Of a stretch of 6,073 nucleotides of DNA, positions 1 to 6,073 are shown piece by piece. The stretch's first letter is position 1. Each line of letters starts with the position of its first letter. The stretch is from Lachnospiraceae bacterium (GTDB taxonomy: Bacteria; Bacillota; Clostridia; Lachnospirales; Lachnospiraceae), in assembly GCA_003488445.1 (NCBI GenBank), contig DNLO01000073.1:876-6948 (forward strand), in the 5' to 3' direction. Under the pieces are notes generated by a model. It worked only from the letters and a program-made list of their open reading frames with translations, was not told the DNA's origin and ran no database searches. Made by a program: the position numbers and the translations under genes.

Positions 1-1518
1 CAGGTGGACGGCCGCGTCAAGCATTTCTTCTCCATATACAAGAAGATGGTGAACCAGGGCAAGAGTATCGACCAGATATACGATCTCTTTGCCGTGCGCA
101 TATATGTGGATACTGTAAAGGACTGTTATGCGGCTCTGGGTATCATCCACGAGATGTACAAGCCGCTTCCGGGGAGGTTCAAGGACTATATCGCTACTCC
201 CAAGGAAAATATGTATCAGTCACTGCATACCACGCTGATAGGCCATAGCGGTATACCCTTCGAGATACAGATACGGACCTACGACATGCACAAGACTGCG
301 GAGTACGGCATAGCTGCCCACTGGAAGTACAAGGAGGCGGCAGACGGCATGACTCCCGATATGCAGGAGGAGGAGAAGCTCGCCTGGCTGCGCCAGATAC
401 TGGAGTGGCAGCAGGATATGTCCGACAACGAGGAATTCCTGCAGTCGCTGAAGGCCGATCTGAACCTCTTTTCCGATCAGGTGTACTGCTTCACACCCAC
501 AGGCGACGTGAAGACGCTGCCGGCAGATTCCACTCCCATAGACTTCGCCTATGCGGTGCATTCGGCCGTGGGCAACCGGATGATAGGTGCCAAGGTCAAC
601 GGCAAGCTGGTGCCCATAGACTACAAGATGCAGAACGGCGACCGGGTGGAGATCATCACCTCGCAGAATTCCAAGGGCCCCTCAAGGGACTGGCTGAACA
701 TAGTACGCTCTACCCAGGCGAGATCGAAGATAAACCAGTGGTTCAAGCATGAGCTCAGAGAAGACAATATAGTAAGAGGCAAGGAGTCCTTCGCCGAGTA
801 TTGCAGATCCCACGGTATAAATGTGAAGAAGATCTCCAAGCAGGAGTATATGGATGAGGTCATGCAGAAGTATGGCTTCAAGGACTGGGATGCGGTATAT
901 GCAGCCATAGGGCACGGTGGTCTGAAGGAAGGCCAGGTCATAAACCGCATGGTGGAGCTCTATGACAGGGATCATGCGGCCAAGGTGACCGATGAGGATA
1001 TTCTGAACGAGCTCGATGAGAAGACCAGACAGTCCATCAAGCGGAAGAGGAACGGAGGCATAGTCGTACGTGGTGTGCATGATGTCTCGGTGAGGTTCTC
1101 CAAGTGCTGCTCGCCGCTGCCGGGAGACGAGATAGTGGGCTTCGTCACCAGAGGGAACGGCATATCGATACACCGTACCGACTGCAGGAACATCATGAGC
1201 ATGACGGACTCTGACAGGAACAGGCTGATAGAGGCGGAGTGGGACAAGAGCTCCGGCAGTGCTTCCAACGACGAGAAATATACCGCCGAGCTCAGCATAT
1301 ATGCCAACAACCGCAGCGGACTGCTGGTGGATGTGTCGAGGGAGATCACTGATTCGGGCATAGATATCATGGGAATGAACACCAGGATATCCAAGCAGGG
1401 CGTGGCCACCATCACCATCAGCTTCGAGATACACAATACCGAGGAGCTGAAGACGATCACCGGCAAGCTTAGGAGCATACCGAGCGTGATAGATATAGAA
1501 AGGACGGTAGGAGGATGA
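1..1518 (+). CDS. rel: Bifunctional (p)ppGpp synthetase/hydrolase (RelA/SpoT family), 5'-truncated
   Basis: This cytosolic enzyme makes the alarmone (p)ppGpp from ATP and GTP/GDP and, in bifunctional forms, degrades it. The frame is open from base 1, giving 505 visible residues of the roughly 730-750 usual for the family, so the HD hydrolase domain and the start of the synthetase domain lie upstream of the window. Residues below count from the first visible codon. The synthetase part covers about 3-112, with the DLFAVR strand (D28), RFKD at 59-62, YQSLHT at 72-77 and EIQIRT with the probable catalytic Glu88. RFKD is the RXKD form known from bifunctional Rel proteins; monofunctional RelA has EXDD. 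A TGS domain follows at about 158-222, then a helical region, then a Cys/His cluster (C369, C370, H391, C395) typical of the ribosome-binding zinc-finger domain, and a C-terminal ACT domain at about 428-501. The stop overlaps the next start as ATGA. Family assignment is very secure; bifunctionality is inferred because the hydrolase domain is not visible. Confidence 0.97.
   Translation, partial: QVDGRVKHFFSIYKKMVNQGKSIDQIYDLFAVRIYVDTVKDCYAALGIIHEMYKPLPGRFKDYIATPKENMYQSLHTTLIGHSGIPFEIQIRTYDMHKTAEYGIAAHWKYKEAADGMTPDMQEEEKLAWLRQILEWQQDMSDNEEFLQSLKADLNLFSDQVYCFTPTGDVKTLPADSTPIDFAYAVHSAVGNRMIGAKVNGKLVPIDYKMQNGDRVEIITSQNSKGPSRDWLNIVRSTQARSKINQWFKHELREDNIVRGKESFAEYCRSHGINVKKISKQEYMDEVMQKYGFKDWDAVYAAIGHGGLKEGQVINRMVELYDRDHAAKVTDEDILNELDEKTRQSIKRKRNGGIVVRGVHDVSVRFSKCCSPLPGDEIVGFVTRGNGISIHRTDCRNIMSMTDSDRNRLIEAEWDKSSGSASNDEKYTAELSIYANNRSGLLVDVSREITDSGIDIMGMNTRISKQGVATITISFEIHNTEELKTITGKLRSIPSVIDIERTVGG
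1509..1514 (+). promoter_or_regulatory. AGGAGG directly abutting the MBL-hydrolase start
   Basis: A perfect Shine-Dalgarno hexamer ends at the base just before the ATG at 1515, leaving no spacer, which is too close for normal use. A weaker AAAGGA at 1499-1504 gives a 10-base spacer. Because the start overlaps the rel stop as ATGA, translation may instead rely on coupled termination and re-initiation, with AGGAGG holding the ribosome at the junction. The role is inferred; the bases are as read. Confidence 0.4.
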
Positions 1519-2147
1519 TAAAAGGTATAGTACTTGGCCCGGTGCAGACGAATGTATATTTCATAATAAATGATGATACAAAAGAGTGCGTGATAGCCGA
1601 TCCCGCCGACAGCCCCCAGGTGATAGAGGGGGTGCTCGAGAGAGAGTCGCTGATACCGAAGGGAATGATCCTGACTCACGGACACTATGATCATATCGCA
1701 GCGGTAGAGTGGCTTAAAAAGGAGATGAAGCTTCCGCTGTATGCCTCTGAAGCAGAGAAGAGGCTTCTGGGGGATGCGGAACTCAACCACTCTCTGATGT
1801 CCTACGGCCGGGGGATCACCGCAGAGGCGGATGTGTGGCTGAAGGACGGAGAGGAGTTCGACCTGGCCGGCATACACTTCAGATGCATGTATACTCCGGG
1901 GCATACGGAGGGGTCATGCTGCTATCTGATAGACTCCATGAAGGCGATGATATCCGGAGACACCCTGTTTGAAGGGTCCATCGGCAGGACTGATCTGCCT
2001 ACCGGGAGCGTGCCGGCAATGAAGCAGACACTGAGAGAGCGGATCAGACCTCTGGATGACGATATAACGGTGTATCCCGGACACGGAGGGGTGACGACGA
2101 TAGCAGATGAGAAGAAGTGGAACCCCTTCCTGGGCGGGGAGTTTTAG
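1515..2147 (+). CDS. MBL-fold metallo-hydrolase, glyoxalase II-like (YqgX/YcbL type)
   Basis: This 210-residue protein has the metallo-beta-lactamase fold with a complete dinuclear metal site. It carries THGHYDH at 54-60 (H55, H57, D59, H60), TPGHT with H130, SGDTLF with D149, and YPGHG with H190. The GRTDLPTGS stretch at 157-165 and the C-terminal NPFL are signatures of the short hydroxyacylglutathione hydrolase-like subgroup. It lacks the extra C-terminal substrate-binding domain of true glyoxalase II, so activity on S-lactoyl-thiol esters is possible but unproven; the natural substrate of this subgroup is unclear. No signal peptide is seen, so it should be cytosolic. The start at 1515 fits the usual family N-terminus (MIKGIVLGPVQTN) and overlaps the rel stop by four bases. 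Relatives are often found between rel and hisS in Firmicutes, which supports the placement but not a function in translation. Confidence 0.93.
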   Translation: MIKGIVLGPVQTNVYFIINDDTKECVIADPADSPQVIEGVLERESLIPKGMILTHGHYDHIAAVEWLKKEMKLPLYASEAEKRLLGDAELNHSLMSYGRGITAEADVWLKDGEEFDLAGIHFRCMYTPGHTEGSCCYLIDSMKAMISGDTLFEGSIGRTDLPTGSVPAMKQTLRERIRPLDDDITVYPGHGGVTTIADEKKWNPFLGGEF

Positions 2148-2207
2148 AACGTCGGGAAGAGAGAGCAGCAGTAAAAATAAGAGCAGGAGCTGAAGAAGGG
2201 AAACAGC
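2148..2207 (+). other. Purine-rich 60-base spacer before hisS
   Basis: This is the only intergenic gap longer than four bases. It is nearly all A and G on the + strand, with loosely repeated GAGCAG-like runs. I see no inverted repeat followed by a T-run, no convincing -35/-10 pair, no T-box features and no small ORF with its own ribosome-binding site. The AAGGG at 2196-2200, seven bases before the hisS ATG, serves as the hisS ribosome-binding site. It may be a remnant of a lost gene or just an untranslated leader. Confidence 0.6.
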
Positions 2208-3461
2208 ATGAGTGACAAACTGATAAAGAAACCGACTACGGGTATGAAGGATATACTCCCGCAGGAGATGGAGATAAGAGACTATGTGGAGCGGATGGTG
2301 ACGAAGACGTATGCAAGCTTCGGCTTCACACGTATAGAGACCCCTGCCGTGGAGCATATAGAGAACCTGACCTCCAATCAGGGAGGAGAGAACGAGAAGC
2401 TGATCTTCAAGATAATGAAGCGGGGTGAGAAGCTCGATATACAGGGAGCATCTTCGGAGAACGATCTGGCCGACTCGGGACTGAGATACGACCTGACTCT
2501 GCCGCTGTCCAGGTACTATGCCAACAACAGCCAGTCCCTGCTGATGCCGTTCAAGGCACTGCAGATCGGCAACGTGTTCAGGGCGGACAGGCCTCAGAAG
2601 GGCAGGTTCAGACAGTTCAAGCAGTGCGATATAGATATCATAGGCGATCCCAGTGATCTGGCTGAGATAGAGCTTTTGAACGCCACCACCACGCTGCTCA
2701 TGAACCTCGGGTTCAGGGGCTTCAGGGTAAGGATAAACGACAGAAGGATACTCCGGGCCATGGGAAGATACGCAGGCTTCGAAGAAGACAGGCTTCCGGA
2801 CATATTTATCGTGCTGGACAAGATGGACAAGATAGGTATCGACGGGGTGAAAGCGGAGCTTATCGAAGACGGATATGACAGCGGGGCAGTCACGAAGTAT
2901 CTGGAGCTTTTCAGACAGATCGACGATACCGCCGAGGGCGTGAAGAAGATAGGAGATATACTGAAGGACGACATAGAGGACGGTGTGACAGACGATATGG
3001 TGGAGATCTTCCATGCGGTGGGAGATACAGCTGCAGACTTCAGACTCTCCTTTGATCCCACCCTCGTAAGAGGAATGGGCTATTATACGGGGACCATATT
3101 TGAGATAGAGATGGAGGAGTTCGGGAGCTCTGTTGCCGGCGGAGGCAGATATGACGGGATGATAGGGAGATTCACCGGACAGGATGTGCCCGCCTGCGGC
3201 TTCTCCATAGGCTTCGAGCGCATCATCACCATACTCATGGACAAGGGCTTCAAGGTGCCGGATACAGCGGAGCGTACAGCTTTCCTCATAGAGAAGGGCA
3301 TCGGAGCCGACAGGCTCACGCAGATCATGAAGGAAGCAAAGGAACTCAGGGAGTCGGGCAGGATCGTGCTGGTAGCGAGGATGGCCAAGAACAGGAAATT
3401 CCAGAAGGATAATCTGGAAAAGTCCGGATATACATCATTCAGGGATTTCTATAAGGATTGA
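2208..3461 (+). CDS. hisS: Histidyl-tRNA synthetase
   Basis: HisRS, a class II aminoacyl-tRNA synthetase, charges tRNA-His with histidine in the cytosol. The 417-residue protein begins with GMKDILPQE (12-20) and motif 1 around residues 36-50. Motif 2 is FRADRPQKGRFRQF at 124-137. The histidine-binding signature follows as LVRGMGYYTGTIFE at 286-299; its Arg288 matches the family's catalytic arginine. Motif 3 is ACGFSIGFERI at 329-339. The anticodon-binding domain after about residue 355 has only some 63 residues, against roughly 95 in E. coli-type enzymes, and stops at FRDFYKD; I recall this short ending from clostridial relatives, so it is probably not a truncation. The signature reads GMGYY where E. 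coli-type enzymes have GLDYY, also a known lineage variant as far as I recall. The ATG at 2208 has AAGGG seven bases upstream. The next gene starts four bases after the stop. Confidence 0.97.
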   Translation: MSDKLIKKPTTGMKDILPQEMEIRDYVERMVTKTYASFGFTRIETPAVEHIENLTSNQGGENEKLIFKIMKRGEKLDIQGASSENDLADSGLRYDLTLPLSRYYANNSQSLLMPFKALQIGNVFRADRPQKGRFRQFKQCDIDIIGDPSDLAEIELLNATTTLLMNLGFRGFRVRINDRRILRAMGRYAGFEEDRLPDIFIVLDKMDKIGIDGVKAELIEDGYDSGAVTKYLELFRQIDDTAEGVKKIGDILKDDIEDGVTDDMVEIFHAVGDTAADFRLSFDPTLVRGMGYYTGTIFEIEMEEFGSSVAGGGRYDGMIGRFTGQDVPACGFSIGFERIITILMDKGFKVPDTAERTAFLIEKGIGADRLTQIMKEAKELRESGRIVLVARMAKNRKFQKDNLEKSGYTSFRDFYKD

Positions 3462-3465
3462 CGGG

Positions 3466-4104
3466 ATGAGACTGATAAAGAGAGAACTTGGACTGATCGC
3501 CGTGACGGATCTCGCCAGCATGAGAGTGAACCTGAAGCTCAGAGATGCGGTGGAGGAGGCTATCAACGGAGGTGTCACCATGGTGGTGCTCAATGAGCCG
3601 ACCCTGGCGCACGATATCCTCATGAAGGAAGCGGTGAGGCTTAAGATACTGTGCGGCATGCACGATATCCCCTTCATAATGATGAGGCATGTGGACATAG
3701 CGGATGCGGTGGATGCCGACGGAGTAGTGGTGGCCTGCGAGGAGTTCGATCCGGACCGGATCAGGTCCGTGATAGGAACGGACAGGATGATAGGCGTGCT
3801 GGTGTCTACTCCGGAGGAAGCGAAGAAAGCCATGCATGACGGTGCCTGGTTTCTGATGTGCGGTCCGGTGAGCGTGGGGCATGACGGAGAGCATCCGGAC
3901 TGCATCTCTATAGAAGAGCTGGAGAGCGTATGTGCGGTGGTAGACATACCGGTCGTAGCTTACGGCGGACTGGCTGATGCGGATGTGAACCATCTGAGAG
4001 GGACGGGCATATCAGGCATAGGTGCGGCTACGGGGATATTCGGTCAGGCCGATATCAGGGAGGCAGCGGCATCGCTTCGGCGTATATCCAGGGAGATACT
4101 GTAG
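3466..4104 (+). CDS. ThiE/TenI-like TIM-barrel protein with replaced active-site residues
   Basis: The 212-residue protein aligns by eye along its whole length with thiamine phosphate synthase (ThiE) and the related thiazole tautomerase TenI. It has AVTD at 12-15, GGVTMVVLNEP at 35-45, VDIADAVDADGV at 76-87, GP at 133-134, VVAYGGL at 163-169 and GAATGIFG at 186-193, in the order expected for this beta/alpha barrel. The catalytic signatures of ThiE are changed: LREK reads LNEP (Arg to Asn43), the metal-binding NDD/NDR reads MMR (72-74), GQED reads ACEE (90-93), GVS reads GVL, and no TxTK loop follows GP. The catalytic His of B. subtilis TenI aligns with Pro134. Phosphate binding at the C-terminal strands may persist. 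No thiamine genes are nearby. It sits four bases after hisS and one base before the CNNM gene; AAGGA at 3453-3457 lies eight bases from the ATG. The reading frame is intact with codon use like its neighbours, so a functional but repurposed protein is more likely than a decaying gene. Function unknown. Confidence 0.8.
   Translation: MRLIKRELGLIAVTDLASMRVNLKLRDAVEEAINGGVTMVVLNEPTLAHDILMKEAVRLKILCGMHDIPFIMMRHVDIADAVDADGVVVACEEFDPDRIRSVIGTDRMIGVLVSTPEEAKKAMHDGAWFLMCGPVSVGHDGEHPDCISIEELESVCAVVDIPVVAYGGLADADVNHLRGTGISGIGAATGIFGQADIREAAASLRRISREIL
4091..4096 (+). promoter_or_regulatory. Ribosome-binding site fixing the CNNM start at 4106
   Basis: GGGAGA lies nine bases before the ATG at 4106, inside the last codons of the ThiE-like gene. 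The frame is also open upstream to an ATG at 4022, but that would add 28 residues rich in Arg and Gly, unlike the family, and overlap the preceding gene by 83 bases. This site supports the shorter form. Confidence 0.65.
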
Positions 4105-4105
4105 C

Positions 4106-5362
4106 ATGGCAAAGCAATGGACAGAGCTCATACTGCTGATCTTTTTCTCTGCTTTCTTCTCGGCTGCAGAGACATCCCTCACTACTTTCAACAGGATAAG
4201 GATAAGAGAGCTGGCGGACGGCGGAAGCAGGGGTGCGTCTCTTCTGCTCAGGATGGAAGAAGAGAAGCCCAAGATGCTCTCTGCCATACTGATAGGCAAT
4301 AATATCGTGAACATAGCAGCGTCTGCACTGGCCACCACCATAGCCATGTCCATAGGCTTCAATGTCGGTCTGATGACGCTGATACTGACCTTCATCATCC
4401 TGATATTCGGAGAGATCACACCAAAGAATGCCGCCACGGTAAAGGCGGAGGGTCTGGCACTCTTCTATGCGAGGATCATCTATGCCCTGATGTGGCTGCT
4501 CACTCCCGTGATATGGATCATCAATATGCTGTGTCGCGGAGTGCTGCTCCTTATGCGGATAGATATAAACGGAGCCAGGGATCCCATGACGGAGGGGGAG
4601 CTTCGCAAGATAGTGGATGTGAGCCACGAGGAGGGTGTCATCGAGAGCGAAGAGAAGGAGATGATAAAGAACGTGGTGGACTTCGGTGACTCGAGAGTAC
4701 GTGATATAATGACTCCCCGTATAGACGTGGTCGAAGTGGATATCGATGCCGGGTATGAGGAGCTGAAGCAGATCTTCACAGAGGAGAAGTATACCAGGAT
4801 ACCGGTATACAAGAGCGATACAGACAACATCATAGGCATAATAAACATGAAGGATTTCTTCGTGGATGCCGACCCGGGACATTTCAGGACCACCGATATA
4901 ATGAGGGATGCATACTACACCTACGAGACCAAGAACACTGCGGATCTGCTGGTGGAGATGCAGGAGGACTCGGTGCCGATGGCCATCGTGCTCAATGAAT
5001 ACGGTGCGGCGGAGGGCATAGTCACCATGGAGGATCTCATCGAGGAGATAGTGGGTGAGATCAGGGACGAGTATGACGAGGACGAGGAGCAGCTCATCGA
5101 AGAGATCGGAAGCCGGGAGTTCATGGTGGAGGCATCGGTAAAGATAGACGACCTGAATGATGAGATAGGAACGGACCTCCATTCGGATGATTATGATTCC
5201 GTGGGAGGATATATCATAGGATGCGTGGACCGGATACCTCAGCCGGGTGAGTCGGTCATCACTGATGAGGGCATCGTATTCGAGATAACAGAGGGAGTCG
5301 AGAACAGGATAGACAGGGTCAAGATCACCCTGCCGGACAATAAAAAGGATAAGGAGAGATAA
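4106..5362 (+). CDS. CNNM/CorC-type transporter protein (DUF21, CBS pair, CorC_HlyC)
   Basis: This 418-residue membrane protein belongs to the CNNM family, often annotated as hemolysin or CorC; characterised bacterial members move Mg2+ in exchange for Na+. Residues are numbered from the ATG at 4106. The DUF21 membrane domain spans about 5-155, with hydrophobic segments near 7-21, 58-83, 87-102 and 119-150. Its conserved motifs FFSAAET (17-23), ILIGNN (61-66) and GEITPK (102-107) are all present. Two CBS domains follow: DIMTPR at 200-205 with RIPVY at 231-235, then DIMRD at 264-268 with VLNEYGAAEGIVTMEDL at 295-311. In this family the CBS pair binds ATP-Mg. An acidic linker (about 319-333) leads to a C-terminal CorC_HlyC domain at about 335-408. 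All parts are intact and length is normal for a bacterial member. It starts one base after the ThiE-like stop, and its last codons contain the aspS ribosome-binding site, so it is probably co-expressed with both. Mg2+ supply could matter to tRNA synthetases and ribosomes, but that link is only speculation. Actual hemolysis is unlikely. Confidence 0.94.
   Translation: MAKQWTELILLIFFSAFFSAAETSLTTFNRIRIRELADGGSRGASLLLRMEEEKPKMLSAILIGNNIVNIAASALATTIAMSIGFNVGLMTLILTFIILIFGEITPKNAATVKAEGLALFYARIIYALMWLLTPVIWIINMLCRGVLLLMRIDINGARDPMTEGELRKIVDVSHEEGVIESEEKEMIKNVVDFGDSRVRDIMTPRIDVVEVDIDAGYEELKQIFTEEKYTRIPVYKSDTDNIIGIINMKDFFVDADPGHFRTTDIMRDAYYTYETKNTADLLVEMQEDSVPMAIVLNEYGAAEGIVTMEDLIEEIVGEIRDEYDEDEEQLIEEIGSREFMVEASVKIDDLNDEIGTDLHSDDYDSVGGYIIGCVDRIPQPGESVITDEGIVFEITEGVENRIDRVKITLPDNKKDKER
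5351..5356 (+). promoter_or_regulatory. aspS ribosome-binding site
   Basis: AAGGAG, seven bases before the aspS ATG, lies inside the last codons of the CNNM gene. The strong site and the one-base gap point to coupled translation of the two genes. Confidence 0.8.
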
Positions 5363-5363
5363 A

Positions 5364-6073
5364 ATGTTCCAATCAAGGACGCACACATGCGGAGAACTCA
5401 GACTGAAGGATGCGGGAAGCAGGGTTACCCTTGCGGGCTACTACGAGAACATGAGAAGGGTGAGCAAAAATCTCGGATTTCTCGTGCTGAGAGACTTCTA
5501 CGGGACGACCCAGATAGTCATAGAGACTGAAGAGATGATGGATAAGCTCGCGGGGATCAATACCGAGTCCACACTGCAGATAGAGGGGACGGTAAGAGAG
5601 AGATCCAGCAAGAACCCCGATCAGCCCACCGGTGAGGTAGAGGTGGTGCCGGAGGACATACGTATACTGGGCAAATGCCGCTACAATGAGCTGCCCTTCG
5701 AGATAAACAGATCAAGGGAAGCAGATGAGAATACAAGACTGCGCTACAGATATCTCGACCTCAGGAATCCCGAGGTGAAAGACAGGATAGTGCTGAGATC
5801 ACAGGTAGTGGCCGAGCTTCGCAGATCCATGACAGAGCATGGCTTCATGGAGATAACGACTCCGATACTCACCTGCTCGTCACCTGAGGGAGCGAGAGAC
5901 TATCTGGTACCCTCCAGACTGCACGAGGGCAAGTTCTATGCTCTGCCGCAGGCTCCTCAGCAGTTCAAGCAGATACTGATGGCATCGGGTTTTGACAGGT
6001 ATTTCCAGATAGCGCCCTGCTTCAGGGACGAGGATGCGAGAGCGGACAGGTCTCCGGGAGAGTTCTATCAGCT
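5364..6073 (+). CDS. aspS: Aspartyl-tRNA synthetase, 3'-truncated
   Basis: AspRS, a class II synthetase, charges tRNA-Asp with aspartate in the cytosol. The first 236 codons are visible, against about 590 for bacterial AspRS, and the frame runs off the window end. The N-terminal OB-fold anticodon-binding domain spans about 1-105, beginning RTHTCGELR and including GFLVLRDFYG at 38-47. The linker LRYRYLDLRNP (126-136) is followed by motif 1, ending in EITTP (163-167), then SPEGARDYLVPSR (173-185), QAPQQFKQ (196-203) and motif 2, FRDEDARADR (220-229). After motif 2 the sequence reads SPGEFYQ where most AspRS have QPEFTQ, marking a divergent AspRS subfamily. The GAD insertion domain and motif 3 would lie beyond the window. 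The ATG at 5364 is one base after the CNNM stop, with AAGGAG seven bases upstream. Identity as AspRS rather than AsnRS rests on the RYLDLR, EGARDYLVPSR and FRDEDARADR blocks. Whether it is discriminating or also charges tRNA-Asn cannot be told here. Confidence 0.95.
   Translation, partial: MFQSRTHTCGELRLKDAGSRVTLAGYYENMRRVSKNLGFLVLRDFYGTTQIVIETEEMMDKLAGINTESTLQIEGTVRERSSKNPDQPTGEVEVVPEDIRILGKCRYNELPFEINRSREADENTRLRYRYLDLRNPEVKDRIVLRSQVVAELRRSMTEHGFMEITTPILTCSSPEGARDYLVPSRLHEGKFYALPQAPQQFKQILMASGFDRYFQIAPCFRDEDARADRSPGEFYQ

Larger units (their letters stand above)
1..6073 (+). other. Probable single transcription unit rel–MBL–hisS–thiE-like–CNNM–aspS
   Basis: Six genes on one strand follow each other with overlaps or gaps of -4, 60, 4, 1 and 1 bases, and I see no terminator hairpin or clear promoter between them. 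Both ends of the unit lie outside the window. Co-transcription is an inference from spacing; an internal promoter in the 60-base gap before hisS cannot be excluded. Confidence 0.7.

Noticed and set aside
405..752. 115-codon + strand frame inside rel
   Set aside because: Out-of-frame shadow of the rel synthetase/TGS region with Arg/Gly-rich composition and no independent support.
972..1904. 310-codon open frame on the - strand across the rel/MBL junction
   Set aside because: Mirror frame of two strongly supported genes, with no motif of its own.
2148..2207. Possible T-box leader, promoter or terminator before hisS
   Set aside because: The gap is only 60 bases and lacks T-box elements, a stable stem with a T-run and a clear -35/-10 pair.
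1914..3014. 366-codon open frame on the - strand across the MBL gene and hisS
   Set aside because: It spans two real genes and the gap between them, has low-complexity Leu runs opposite the purine-rich spacer, and shows no family motif or ribosome-binding context.
3466..4104. Pseudogene status for the ThiE-like gene
   Set aside because: No frameshift or stop, normal length, a usable ribosome-binding site and codon use like its neighbours; the altered residues fall specifically in the active site while the fold blocks are kept.
4022..4105. N-terminal extension of the CNNM protein from an ATG at 4022
   Set aside because: It would overlap the ThiE-like gene by 83 bases and add 28 residues unlike the family's hydrophobic start, whereas 4106 has a well-spaced GGGAGA and the typical N-terminus.
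4106..5362. Hemolysin toxin function suggested by the common family name
   Set aside because: The DUF21, CBS pair and CorC_HlyC architecture is that of CNNM ion transporters; the hemolysin label is historical.
4055..5386. 443-codon open frame on the - strand, longer than the CNNM protein opposite it
   Set aside because: It has no recognisable domain, is rich in His, Leu and Tyr in a way typical of mirror translation, and lies exactly opposite a gene with clear motifs. It arises because TTA, CTA and TCA triplets are rare in that phase of the real gene.

Overview
The window looks like a housekeeping stretch of a Gram-positive anaerobe of the class Clostridia. The reasons are the gene order (a Rel-type stringent factor, a small metallo-beta-lactamase-fold hydrolase, hisS and aspS on one strand), the RFKD-type Rel synthetase, and a HisRS variant with a shortened C-terminal domain that I associate with Lachnospiraceae-like clostridia. 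GC content looks to be around or slightly above 50%. Codon use is strongly biased to ATA (Ile) and AGA/AGG (Arg). The family-level assignment is tentative.

Layout: all six genes lie on the + strand and almost nothing is non-coding. (1) 1-1518: C-terminal two thirds of a bifunctional (p)ppGpp synthetase/hydrolase, cut by the window start. (2) 1515-2147: glyoxalase II-like MBL-fold hydrolase, overlapping rel by ATGA. (3) 2148-2207: a 60-base purine-rich spacer, the only real gap. (4) 2208-3461: hisS. (5) 3466-4104: a ThiE/TenI-like TIM-barrel protein whose diagnostic active-site residues are replaced. (6) 4106-5362: a CNNM/CorC-type membrane protein with DUF21, a CBS pair and a CorC_HlyC domain. 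(7) 5364-6073: the start of aspS, cut by the window end.

Spacings of -4, 60, 4, 1 and 1 bases, with no terminator or promoter that I can recognise, suggest a single transcription unit. The shared theme is translation and its stress control: Rel senses uncharged tRNA at the ribosome, while HisRS and AspRS charge tRNA. The MBL hydrolase is a frequent passenger of this locus. The ThiE-like protein and the CNNM transporter are additions between hisS and aspS, which often adjoin each other in Firmicutes.

I found no mobile element, CRISPR array, RNA gene or clearly new system. The best lead is the ThiE-like protein, which keeps the fold but lacks the residues expected for thiamine phosphate synthase or for the TenI tautomerase.
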